From: Chromatiales bacterium | GTDB lineage: Bacteria > Pseudomonadota > Gammaproteobacteria > CAMYNG01 | Direction of reading: 5' to 3' | Assembly: GCA_026990045.1 (NCBI GenBank) | Contig: JALSIK010000419.1 | Span: 1 to 7,771, forward strand | DNA: 7,771 nt | Shown: one piece after another, positions 1 to 4,734 of the stretch | Numbering within the stretch: position 1 is the stretch's first letter | Layout of the letters: the number at the start of each line of letters is the position of its first letter | The notes under the pieces: model-generated | The model's database searches: none | What the model saw: only the letters and a program-made list of their open reading frames with translations | What the model was told of the DNA's origin: nothing | Program-made: the position numbers and the translations under genes

Positions 1-50
1 GTGAGAAGGCGAAGGAGAGCCGGGACAGGTAAACCCGATCATTGCATTGA

Positions 51-220
51 TGCCCTCTCCCTTGGAAGGAGCAATCGTGTCATGAGTCAATCCCGCAGGG
101 CGGCACCGCGCAGCGATGCCGCCGCCCGACATCGCCCGGGTGTGGGCTTTCGCAGTGCTCAAGCCGGCCTGCGCCTGTCTTCCCAACGCAGGGTGCGTTC
201 GCCCTGCGAACGCACCGGCG
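51..220 (+). repeat. Dispersed intergenic repeat with REP-type palindrome, copy 1
   Basis: The stretch 51-140 matches 6974-7063 without gaps (offset 6923) with few mismatches. It includes an identical 16-nt core, GCAATCGTGTCATGAG, at 71-86. After a length difference of roughly 20 nt the two copies rejoin at a palindrome. In this copy the palindrome is a perfect 11-bp stem, GGTGCGTTCGC (192-202) with GCGAACGCACC (206-216), and a 3-nt loop. It is preceded by GCAG, where the second copy has GTAG. A GTAG-like tetranucleotide in front of an imperfect or perfect palindrome is the hallmark of REP sequences mobilised by RAYT-type (IS200/IS605-related) transposases; that assignment is inference. Bases 1-261 otherwise hold no supported gene. 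The reading frame that is open through them continues into the protease gene but translates as low-complexity repeat sequence. Confidence 0.75.
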
Positions 221-261
221 GTGCTGCCGTTGCATCGGCTTTCGCCGCGAGGGATCCGTCG

Positions 262-915
262 ATGATGCGCCGTGGCCTGTCCATTCTGCTCCTGTGCCTG
301 CTGGCCGCGCCGCTGCCGGCGGCGGAGGTGGTGGTGCTGGGACTGTTCAAGGACTTCGCCGTGCTGGAGGTGGACGGCAAGCGCTATCGCCTGCGGCGCG
401 GCGAGAGCACGCCCGAGGGCATCCGGCTGGTGTCCGCCGACAGCGAGCGGGCGGTGCTGGAGCTGGACGGGCGCCGCGAGACCCACCGCCTGGGCAGCCG
501 CATCCGCGTGGGCGGGGCGGCGCGGCCGCCGGAGGCGCGGGCGCCCGCCGAGGTGCGCATCTGGCCCAGTCGCGGCATGTATCTCACCGCCGGTTCCATC
601 AACGGCCACCCGGTGCGGTTCCTGGTGGACACGGGCGCGAGCTGGGTGTCCATGGGCGAGGCCCTGGCGAAGCGCCTGGGCATCGACTACCGCTACCGGG
701 GCGAGCCCGGCGTGGCGCAGACGGCCAACGGCGCGGTGCGGCTCTACCGGGTGACCCTGGACCGGGTCAAGGTGGGGGGGCTGGAGCTGCGCAACGTCAC
801 GGGGGCGGTGCTGGAAGGGGACGTGGGGGACGAGGTCCTGCTGGGCCAGTCCTTTCTCAACCGCACCACCATGGTCCGCAAGGGCCAGGCCCTGATCCTC
901 AGAAAACGGTTCTGA
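262..915 (+). CDS. Exported retropepsin-like (clan AA) aspartic protease
   Basis: This encodes a 217-residue predicted periplasmic protease of the bacterial clan AA / TIGR02281 type. Residues 1-21 form a signal peptide: MMRR, a leucine-rich core, then a PLPAA cleavage region. Residues about 23-85 (VVVLGLFKDFAVLEVDGKRY onward) resemble the small beta-rich domain, PulC/GspC-like, that often precedes the protease domain. The catalytic motif is LVDTGAS, with Asp123 followed by Thr-Gly-Ala, and the typical C-terminal signature LLGQSFLNR follows near residue 195. One DTG per chain implies that it acts as a homodimer, as retropepsins do. The frame is open back to base 1, but ATG 262 (or the adjacent ATG 265) is chosen for three reasons: the signal peptide starts there, GAGGGA at 249-254 gives a ribosome site 7 nt upstream, and the preceding sequence is a dispersed repeat. 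The physiological substrate is unknown. The stop codon lies 2 nt before a heptad repeat array. Confidence 0.88.
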   Translation: MMRRGLSILLLCLLAAPLPAAEVVVLGLFKDFAVLEVDGKRYRLRRGESTPEGIRLVSADSERAVLELDGRRETHRLGSRIRVGGAARPPEARAPAEVRIWPSRGMYLTAGSINGHPVRFLVDTGASWVSMGEALAKRLGIDYRYRGEPGVAQTANGAVRLYRVTLDRVKVGGLELRNVTGAVLEGDVGDEVLLGQSFLNRTTMVRKGQALILRKRF

Positions 916-917
916 AT

Positions 918-966
918 ACAGAGGACGGAGGACAGAGGACGGAGGACGGAAGACAGAGGTCAGAGC
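918..966 (+). repeat. Heptanucleotide array, left (7 units of ACRGAGG)
   Basis: Seven consecutive 7-nt units follow the protease stop codon (913-915) after only two bases: ACAGAGG, ACGGAGG, ACAGAGG, ACGGAGG, ACGGAAG, ACAGAGG, TCAGAGC. The sense strand is almost pure purine plus C at unit position 2. A matching array in the opposite orientation follows the folE2 stop codon at 1371-1419. The units vary at one or two positions, so this is an old or gene-converted array rather than a recent slippage product. Its function is unknown. Confidence 0.85.
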
Positions 967-984
967 GTACGGCAATGCCGCTTT

Positions 985-1328
985 ACCTGACGGTTGCATA
1001 AAATCCGCGAGGCATCGTGCTTTCGTGCTCGACGGCAGGTGCCGGGTGTCACCCGGGGTGACATCCAGCAACGCGCTCGTTGGCCGTGACGGGCAGGAAA
1101 TCCGCCCGGTGCCCACCCCCTCGCCCCGGCCCTCTCCCCCGCGATGCGGGGGAGAGGGGGCGGAAAATCCGGCTCCGGCGCCGGTCCCCGCGGCGGGCGA
1201 AAGGACGGTCCCCTCTCCCGCCGGGAGAGGGCCAGGGTGAGGGGATCGGAACACGGGTTCTCCCTGTCGGGGCAAATTCCTCCTGACCCATTCATCCCGC
1301 AGGGAGGGAATTTATGCAACGATCAGGT
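985..1328. repeat. Imperfect inverted-repeat element in the convergent intergenic region
   Basis: Bases 985-1006 and the reverse complement of 1307-1328 agree at 19 of 22 positions. The core is GTTGCATAAAATCC on the left and GTTGCATAAATTCC on the right. Between them lie a tight dyad at 1046-1064 (GTGTCACCC against GGGTGACAT), a second inverted pair, AAATTCCTCC at 1274-1283 against 1303-1313 with one bulged base, and the double-hairpin repeat at 1117-1244. No open frame in this stretch looks like a protein, so this is non-coding structured DNA. It could be a non-autonomous mobile element or a composite transcription-termination region for the two converging genes. Neither role can be proved from one copy. 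Confidence 0.55.
1117..1244. repeat. GC-rich double-hairpin repeat with terminal inverted repeats, copy 1
   Basis: The ends 1117-1138 and 1223-1244 are inverted repeats matching at 20 of 22 positions. Each end is also one arm of a local hairpin. The left hairpin is 1130-1142 with 1146-1158 (13 bp, loop GAT); the right hairpin is 1211-1219 with 1223-1231 (CCCTCTCCC/GGGAGAGGG). The element can therefore fold either as two separate hairpins or as one long stem. A related copy lies at 6881-6992, sharing the left hairpin, the middle GGCGCCGG segment and the right hairpin. Repeats with CCCTCTCCC...GGGAGAGGG arms are common between genes in GC-rich gammaproteobacteria. Here the element could also act as a bidirectional RNA-structure barrier between the convergent genes, although no U-tract follows. 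Confidence 0.7.
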
Positions 1329-1370
1329 TCACGTGCGGCCGGCTTGCGCTGGGCTCGAACCGGCCCGCGA

Positions 1371-1419
1371 GTTCTGTCTTCCGTCTCCTGTACTCCGTCC
1401 TCCGTCCTCCGTCCTCTGA
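1371..1419 (-). repeat. Heptanucleotide array, right (7 units), abutting folE2 stop
   Basis: Read on the folE2 sense strand, the seven units begin at the base directly after the TGA: TCAGAGG, ACGGAGG, ACGGAGG, ACGGAGT, ACAGGAG, ACGGAAG, ACAGAAC. This is the same unit, the same number of copies and the same position relative to a stop codon as the array at 918-966, but in opposite orientation. Between the arrays lie 404 bp of inverted-repeat DNA. Confidence 0.85.
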
Positions 1420-2244
1420 TCACGGTACCCCGTCGCGTGCCTTGTCGCGCTCGATGAGGGCGTAGGCGGAGTGGTTGTGGATGGACTCGAAGTTCTCCGA
1501 CTCCACCACGTAGGCATCGATGCGGTCGTCGTCGTTGAGGCGGGCGGCGACGTCGCGCACCATGTCCTCGACGAACTTGGGATGGTCGTAGGCGTGCTCG
1601 GTGACGTATTTCTCGTCCGGGCGCTTGAGCAGGCCGAACAGCTCGCACGAGGCTTCCTGCTCCACCAGCTCGATGAGTTCCTCGATCCAGACGAAGGTGT
1701 TGATGCGGGCGGTGACGGTGACGTGGGAGCGCTGGTTGTGGGCGCCGCGGTCCGAGATCTTCTTGGAGCAGGGGCACAGGCTGGTCACCGGCACCACCAC
1801 CTTGATGGTCATGAAGTGCTCGCCCTTGTGCACCTCGCCGATGAAGGTGACGTCGTAGTCCATGAGGCTCTCCACCCGCGTCACCGGTGCCTTCTTGTTG
1901 ATGAAGTAGGGGAAGTTCATCTCGATGTGGCCGGACTCGGCCTCCAGGCGCTCGGCCATCTCCGCCAGCATCTCCTTGAACGACTTCACCGAGATCTCGC
2001 GCTCGTGGTTGTTGAGGATCTCCACGAAGCGCGACATGTGCGTGCCCTTGAAGTTGTGGGGCAGGTTCACGTACATGTTGAAGTTGGCGATGGTGTGCTG
2101 CTCGCCGCCGTCGCGATCGGAGATCCGCACCGGGTGGCGGATGTCCTTGATGCCCACCTTGTTGATGGGGATGCGCCGGGTGTCGGTGCTGTTCTGGACA
2201 TCGGCGATGACGGACACGGTGGGCTCGGGCACGGGGCGGGACAT
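1420..2244 (-). CDS. folE2: GTP cyclohydrolase IB (GTP cyclohydrolase FolE2)
   Basis: This encodes a 274-residue cytoplasmic T-fold enzyme converting GTP to 7,8-dihydroneopterin triphosphate, the shared precursor of folate and of queuosine-type 7-deazaguanines. The metal-site motif SLCPCSK (Cys157) is followed by GAHNQRS (His169). Glu211 (RPDEKYVTE) and Glu226 (FVED) fall where the characterised Neisseria enzyme has its metal and active-site acids (a constant offset of 10 residues). The C-terminal ESENFESIHNHSAY is typical of the family. The frame runs open 16 codons further upstream, but ATG 2244 begins the family-like N-terminus MSRPVPEPTV. It also has GAGAGG 8 nt upstream, inside the end of queD. 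The gap to queD is 5 nt, so the two are co-transcribed and probably coupled. FolE2 is a metal-flexible alternative to zinc-dependent FolE and is zinc-regulated in several bacteria. Whether this genome also has FolE cannot be seen here. Confidence 0.97.
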   Translation of the reverse strand: MSRPVPEPTVSVIADVQNSTDTRRIPINKVGIKDIRHPVRISDRDGGEQHTIANFNMYVNLPHNFKGTHMSRFVEILNNHEREISVKSFKEMLAEMAERLEAESGHIEMNFPYFINKKAPVTRVESLMDYDVTFIGEVHKGEHFMTIKVVVPVTSLCPCSKKISDRGAHNQRSHVTVTARINTFVWIEELIELVEQEASCELFGLLKRPDEKYVTEHAYDHPKFVEDMVRDVAARLNDDDRIDAYVVESENFESIHNHSAYALIERDKARDGVP

Positions 2245-2249
2245 GTGCG

Positions 2250-2630
2250 TTACCTCTCGCTGTAGCTGACGCAGGCGCGCTCGGTCTCCCACAGGGTGAC
2301 CCGGCTCACCGACACCGCGTCGCTGTTGAGTTCGCGCGCCAGGTTGCGGTACAGGTGGGCGGCGATGTTCTCGGCGGTGGGGTTGATCTCGTCGAAGGGC
2401 GGGATCTCGTTGAGGTTGCGGTGATCCAGCCCCTCGATGCAGCGCCGGGCGGCGTGCTTGATGGCCTTGAAGTCCAGGCCCATGCCGATCTCGTCCAGGC
2501 GCGTGGCCTCCACCTCCACCTCCACCTTCCAGTTGTGACCGTGCAGGCGCGCGCAGTCGCCGGGGTAGCCGCGCAGCGCGTGCGCGGCGGCGAAGTCGGT
2601 GACGATTTTCATGGTGTAGCGCGCGCCCAT
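2250..2630 (-). CDS. queD: 6-carboxy-5,6,7,8-tetrahydropterin synthase (queuosine biosynthesis)
   Basis: This 126-residue T-fold enzyme is the QueD/PTPS-like protein that converts dihydroneopterin triphosphate to 6-carboxytetrahydropterin, the first committed step to 7-deazaguanine. Zinc ligands are His17 (AAAH) and His30/His32 in LHGHNW. The catalytic Cys26 lies in GDCARLHGH, and the Asp69-His70 pair in GLDHRNLNE completes the usual triad. PTAEN (Glu87) and the terminal WETERACVSY are also family-like. Its length matches single-domain QueD. ATG 2630 is used with a modest upstream AGGTAA; a second ATG six codons in (2612) has no ribosome site. folE2, which makes its substrate, follows after 5 nt. 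queE and queC are not in the window. Confidence 0.95.
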   Translation of the reverse strand: MGARYTMKIVTDFAAAHALRGYPGDCARLHGHNWKVEVEVEATRLDEIGMGLDFKAIKHAARRCIEGLDHRNLNEIPPFDEINPTAENIAAHLYRNLARELNSDAVSVSRVTLWETERACVSYSER

Positions 2631-2724
2631 GAGCGGTTACCTGAGCGAAAGGGGAGGAAATCTAATCCAGCCGGGGACGTTTGGCAAGCGCCCGCCCGCG
2701 CCCGACACCCTGCACAGGGCTTGC

Positions 2725-2733
2725 ATTATAACA
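2725..2733 (-). promoter_or_regulatory. Extended -10 promoter for queD-folE2
   Basis: On the minus strand this reads TGTTATAAT: a perfect TATAAT with a TGn extension. No good -35 lies 16-18 nt upstream, as expected for extended -10 promoters. The predicted start is near 2718, giving a leader of about 88 nt before queD ATG 2630. The near-palindrome CCCTGCACAGGG at 2708-2719 sits on the presumed start site and could be an operator or a short leader hairpin. Placement downstream of the ispA stop codon suggests that queD-folE2 has its own promoter even if some xseB-ispA transcription reads through. Confidence 0.6.
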
Positions 2734-2791
2734 CCTTTGGCACCCGCGCCCGCGGCGGAAAACCAAGATGCGTCAAAGGGTTATTGAACGG

Positions 2792-3676
2792 TCAGTGATC
2801 GCGGTCGATGACGTAGCGGGCGATGGCGGCCAGGGCCCGGGCCCGGTCGCCCAGTGCCTCCAGGCTGGCCACGGCGTCGTCCACCAGCTCCCGGGCCAGC
2901 TCGCGGGCCGCCTCCAGGCCCATGATTTCGGGGTAGGTGGGCTTGTTGCGGCGGCGGTCGGCGCCGCTGGCCTTGCCCAGGCGGGCGGTGTCGCCGGTCT
3001 CGTCCAGCACGTCGTCCTGGATCTGGAAGGCCAGGCCGATGCACTTGGCGTAGTGGTCCAGGCGGTGGAGGAGATCGCTGTCCGGCGGCAGGGCGCACAG
3101 GGCGCCCAGGCGCACGCTGGCCCGGATGAGGGCCCCGGTCTTGTGGATGTGCATGTTCTCCAGCTCCGCCGTGCTCAGGGTCCGGCCCACGGCCTCCAGG
3201 TCGATGGCCTGTCCCCCCGCCATGCCGCGCGAGCCGGCCGCCCGGCACAGGGTGTCGGCCATCTCCAGGGCGCGGTCCGGGGCCACTGCCGGCCGGTGCA
3301 CCAGCACCTGCAGGGCCAGGGCCTGGAGGGCGTCGCCGGCCAGGATGGCGGTGGCCTCGTCGAAGGCCCGGTGGACCGTGGGCTGGCCCCGGCGCAGGTC
3401 GTCGTCGTCCATGGCCGGGAGGTCGTCGTGCACCAGCGAGTAGGCGTGGATGAGCTCCACCGCGCAGGCCGGGGCGTCCAGCAGGTCCGGGTCGGCCTCC
3501 ACCGCCTCGCCGGCGGCGTAGACCAGGGCCGGCCGGATGCGCTTGCCGCCGTTGAACACGGCGTAACGCATGGCACGGTGCAGGCGGAAGGGGAGGGTGT
3601 CCTCGGGCGGCAGGCACCGGTCCAGCGCCTGGTCCACCCGCTGGCGCCACTGGCGCAGGGCGGCTGCAAGGTCCAC
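2792..3676 (-). CDS. ispA: (2E,6E)-farnesyl diphosphate synthase / short-chain polyprenyl synthase
   Basis: This encodes a 294-residue all-helical trans-prenyltransferase that condenses dimethylallyl or geranyl diphosphate with isopentenyl diphosphate to give farnesyl diphosphate, the precursor of undecaprenol and ubiquinone side chains. GGKR is at residues 43-46. The first aspartate-rich motif DDLPAMD is at 84-90, with the two-residue insertion characteristic of bacterial FPP synthases. Other motifs are GGQ at 154-156, HKTG at 178-181 and the second aspartate-rich motif DDVLD at 221-225. The length matches E. coli IspA (299). The frame is open into xseB, but GTG 3676 is preferred because it gives the family-like start MDLAAALRQW and leaves 5 nt after the xseB stop. 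The spacing to GAGGA is rather long (about 12 nt), which suggests translational coupling. dxs, a usual next neighbour, is not present downstream. Confidence 0.95.
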   Translation of the reverse strand: MDLAAALRQWRQRVDQALDRCLPPEDTLPFRLHRAMRYAVFNGGKRIRPALVYAAGEAVEADPDLLDAPACAVELIHAYSLVHDDLPAMDDDDLRRGQPTVHRAFDEATAILAGDALQALALQVLVHRPAVAPDRALEMADTLCRAAGSRGMAGGQAIDLEAVGRTLSTAELENMHIHKTGALIRASVRLGALCALPPDSDLLHRLDHYAKCIGLAFQIQDDVLDETGDTARLGKASGADRRRNKPTYPEIMGLEAARELARELVDDAVASLEALGDRARALAAIARYVIDRDH

Positions 3677-3681
3677 GGGGG

Positions 3682-3930
3682 TTATTCGTCCTCGAACGGT
3701 TCCAGCCGCTCGCCGCCCGCGTCGCGGGTGAGGATCTGCACCTTCTGCTCGGCCTCCTTGAGCGCGGCCTGGCACTGGCGGGCCAGGGCCACGCCCCGCT
3801 CGAAGTCCTTGAGCGACTGCTCCAGCGGCTGGTCGCCCTGCTCCATGCGGGCCACCAGGGCCTCCAGCTCGGCCAGGGCCTTCTCGAAGTCGGGCAGGGT
3901 GGAACGGGCGGATTGTTTCTTGGCGGCCAT
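3682..3930 (-). CDS. xseB: Exodeoxyribonuclease VII small subunit
   Basis: This is an 82-residue small subunit of exonuclease VII. It forms long helical hairpins that assemble on XseA and support processive single-strand DNA degradation to short oligonucleotides. The family signature is clear: DFEKALAELEALVARMEQGD, then LEQSLKDFERGVALARQCQAAL and AEQKVQIL. The protein is mostly amphipathic helix, with an acidic tail ending in EPFEDE. ATG 3930 is the only sensible start, although no strong Shine-Dalgarno sequence precedes it. The stop is 5 nt before the ispA start, the common xseB-ispA arrangement of gammaproteobacteria. Confidence 0.95.
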   Translation of the reverse strand: MAAKKQSARSTLPDFEKALAELEALVARMEQGDQPLEQSLKDFERGVALARQCQAALKEAEQKVQILTRDAGGERLEPFEDE

Positions 3931-3956
3931 GGGGTGCTGGTTTCGGGAAGCGGCTT

Positions 3957-3986
3957 ACGTTAGCCTACCGGTGGGCGCAGGGTCAA
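3957..3986 (-). promoter_or_regulatory. Possible promoter for xseB-ispA
   Basis: On the minus strand TTGACC (3986-3981) is followed after 18 nt by TAACGT (3962-3957). The -35 fits well and the -10 poorly (3 of 6 to TATAAT). The start would be near 3950, giving a leader of about 20 nt. It is the best sigma-70-like candidate in the 228-bp divergent gap, but it is weak. Confidence 0.3.
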
Positions 3987-4056
3987 ATGGGGGGTGCTTG
4001 AAAGGGGCCCCTTCCGCCACCATTGGGGCAATCGTCTCCCCGAACGGAAAAACCGC

Positions 4057-4086
4057 TGGACAGGCCGGCCCATCATGATTTAGACT
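4057..4086 (+). promoter_or_regulatory. Probable promoter of the rubrerythrin cassette
   Basis: TGGACA at 4057-4062 (5 of 6 to TTGACA) and TAGACT at 4081-4086 (4 of 6 to TATAAT) are separated by 18 nt. The -10 lies inside the dyad at 4077-4097. The transcript would start near 4093 and have a leader of about 65 nt. That leader contains a small hairpin, CTGTCC (4097-4102) with GGACAG (4109-4114), and a good ribosome site, GGGAGG at 4144-4149. Confidence 0.45.
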
Positions 4087-4097
4087 TTGTCTAAATC
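4077..4097. promoter_or_regulatory. Perfect 9-3-9 dyad, probable operator of the rubrerythrin cassette
   Basis: GATTTAGAC (4077-4085) and GTCTAAATC (4089-4097) are exact reverse complements around TTT. The site is AT-rich in otherwise GC-rich DNA and covers the presumed -10, so a bound dimeric repressor would block transcription. Rubrerythrin genes are often controlled by peroxide- or iron-sensing Fur/PerR-type regulators, which makes one a reasonable guess. The sequence alone does not identify the regulator, and none is encoded in the window. Confidence 0.7.
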
Positions 4098-4158
4098 TGT
4101 CCGGGGGCGGACAGTCCCGGGCGGACCCACGACCGATAACAACGGGAGGTTGAGAATC

Positions 4159-4581
4159 ATGCCTGAACTCAAAGGAAGCAAGACCGAAGAGAACCTGAAG
4201 GCCGCCTTCGCCGGCGAGTCCCAGGCCAACCGCCGCTACCTGTACTTCGCGGCCAAGGCCGACGTGGAGGGCTACAACGATGTCGCCGCGGTGTTCCGCT
4301 CCACCGCCGAGGGCGAGACCGGTCACGCCCACGGCCACCTGGAGTACCTGGAGGCGGTGGGTGACCCGGCCACCGGCCTGCCCATCGGCAGCACCGCCGA
4401 CAACCTGAAGGCCGCCATCGCCGGCGAGACCCACGAGTACACCGACATGTACCCGGGCATGGCCAAGACCGCCCGCGAGGAGGGTTTCGACGAGATCGCC
4501 GACTGGTTCGAGACCCTGGCCAAGGCCGAGCGGTCCCACGCCAACCGGTTCCAGAAGGCCCTGGACACCCTGGACAGCTGA
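4159..4581 (+). CDS. Rubrerythrin family diiron protein lacking the rubredoxin domain
   Basis: This is a 140-residue cytoplasmic ferritin-like four-helix protein. Likely diiron ligands are Glu20 (AGESQANRRY), Glu53 and His56 in GETGH, Glu90 and/or Glu93 in GETHEY, and Glu124 and His127 in AERSH. That is the duplicated pattern of rubrerythrin, an NAD(P)H- or redoxin-fed peroxide reductase. A classical rubrerythrin has about 190 residues with a C-terminal Cys4 rubredoxin domain; this protein ends just after the last helix and contains no cysteine. Electrons must therefore come from another protein, and the iron-sulfur protein encoded next is the natural candidate. ATG 4159 is chosen for its GGGAGG site 9 nt upstream and the family-like start MPELKGSKTEENL; the open frame before it covers the promoter and leader. 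Confidence 0.93.
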   Translation: MPELKGSKTEENLKAAFAGESQANRRYLYFAAKADVEGYNDVAAVFRSTAEGETGHAHGHLEYLEAVGDPATGLPIGSTADNLKAAIAGETHEYTDMYPGMAKTAREEGFDEIADWFETLAKAERSHANRFQKALDTLDS

Positions 4582-4607
4582 GGCGGTCGTTCAGGGGTTG
4601 AGCGAGA

Positions 4608-4640
4608 GGCCCGCCCGGCGCCGCCGGCGCCGGGCGGGCC
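4608..4640 (+). other. Strong intercistronic stem-loop after rubrerythrin
   Basis: A perfect 14-bp GC stem, 4608-4621 with 4627-4640, closes a 5-nt loop 27 nt after the rubrerythrin stop. No U-tract follows, so full intrinsic termination is unlikely. It more plausibly protects the upstream mRNA from 3' exonucleases or attenuates read-through, making rubrerythrin more abundant than the downstream products. Confidence 0.6.
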
Positions 4641-4659
4641 GCTTGCAGGCGGCAGACGC

Positions 4660-4680
4660 GGGGCCGGTTTCACCGGCCCC
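4660..4680 (+). other. Second intercistronic stem-loop
   Basis: A 9-bp perfect stem, GGGGCCGGT (4660-4668) with ACCGGCCCC (4672-4680) and loop TTC, lies 20 nt after the first hairpin and 54 nt before the next gene. It also has no U-tract. Together the two hairpins make this gap a likely processing or attenuation point. Confidence 0.55.
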
Positions 4681-4734
4681 CGTCGTGTCCAGGTTTCGGA
4701 TCGTTCCATGATCGGGCAACCGTCGGAGGGCAGC

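Noticed and set aside
3..32. Possible C-terminal tail of an upstream gene (charged residues ending at TAA 30-32)
   Set aside because: Nine codons are too few to recognise or support any gene.
1..261. N-terminal extension of the aspartic protease back to base 1
   Set aside because: The stretch is a dispersed repeat with a palindrome, and a signal peptide with its own ribosome site starts at 262.
262..327. Lipoprotein signal in the protease leader (Cys12)
   Set aside because: The residue before Cys is Leu and the Cys sits mid-core, so there is no lipobox. An ordinary signal peptidase site near PLPAA fits better.
1025..1319. Several short open frames on both strands within the repeat region
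   Set aside because: They are translations of the GC-rich inverted repeats, with no conserved protein pattern and no ribosome sites.
918..1419. Heptad arrays as a CRISPR array
   Set aside because: Units are 7 bp, directly adjacent and without spacers.
2631..2720. preQ1 riboswitch in the queD leader
   Set aside because: The leader lacks the C-rich loop and A-rich tail pattern of preQ1 aptamers. Only a short CCCTGTGCAGGG hairpin is visible.
2768..4078. A 436-codon plus-strand frame across xseB and ispA
   Set aside because: It runs antisense to two confidently identified genes and crosses their promoter region. Its composition is that of a shadow frame.
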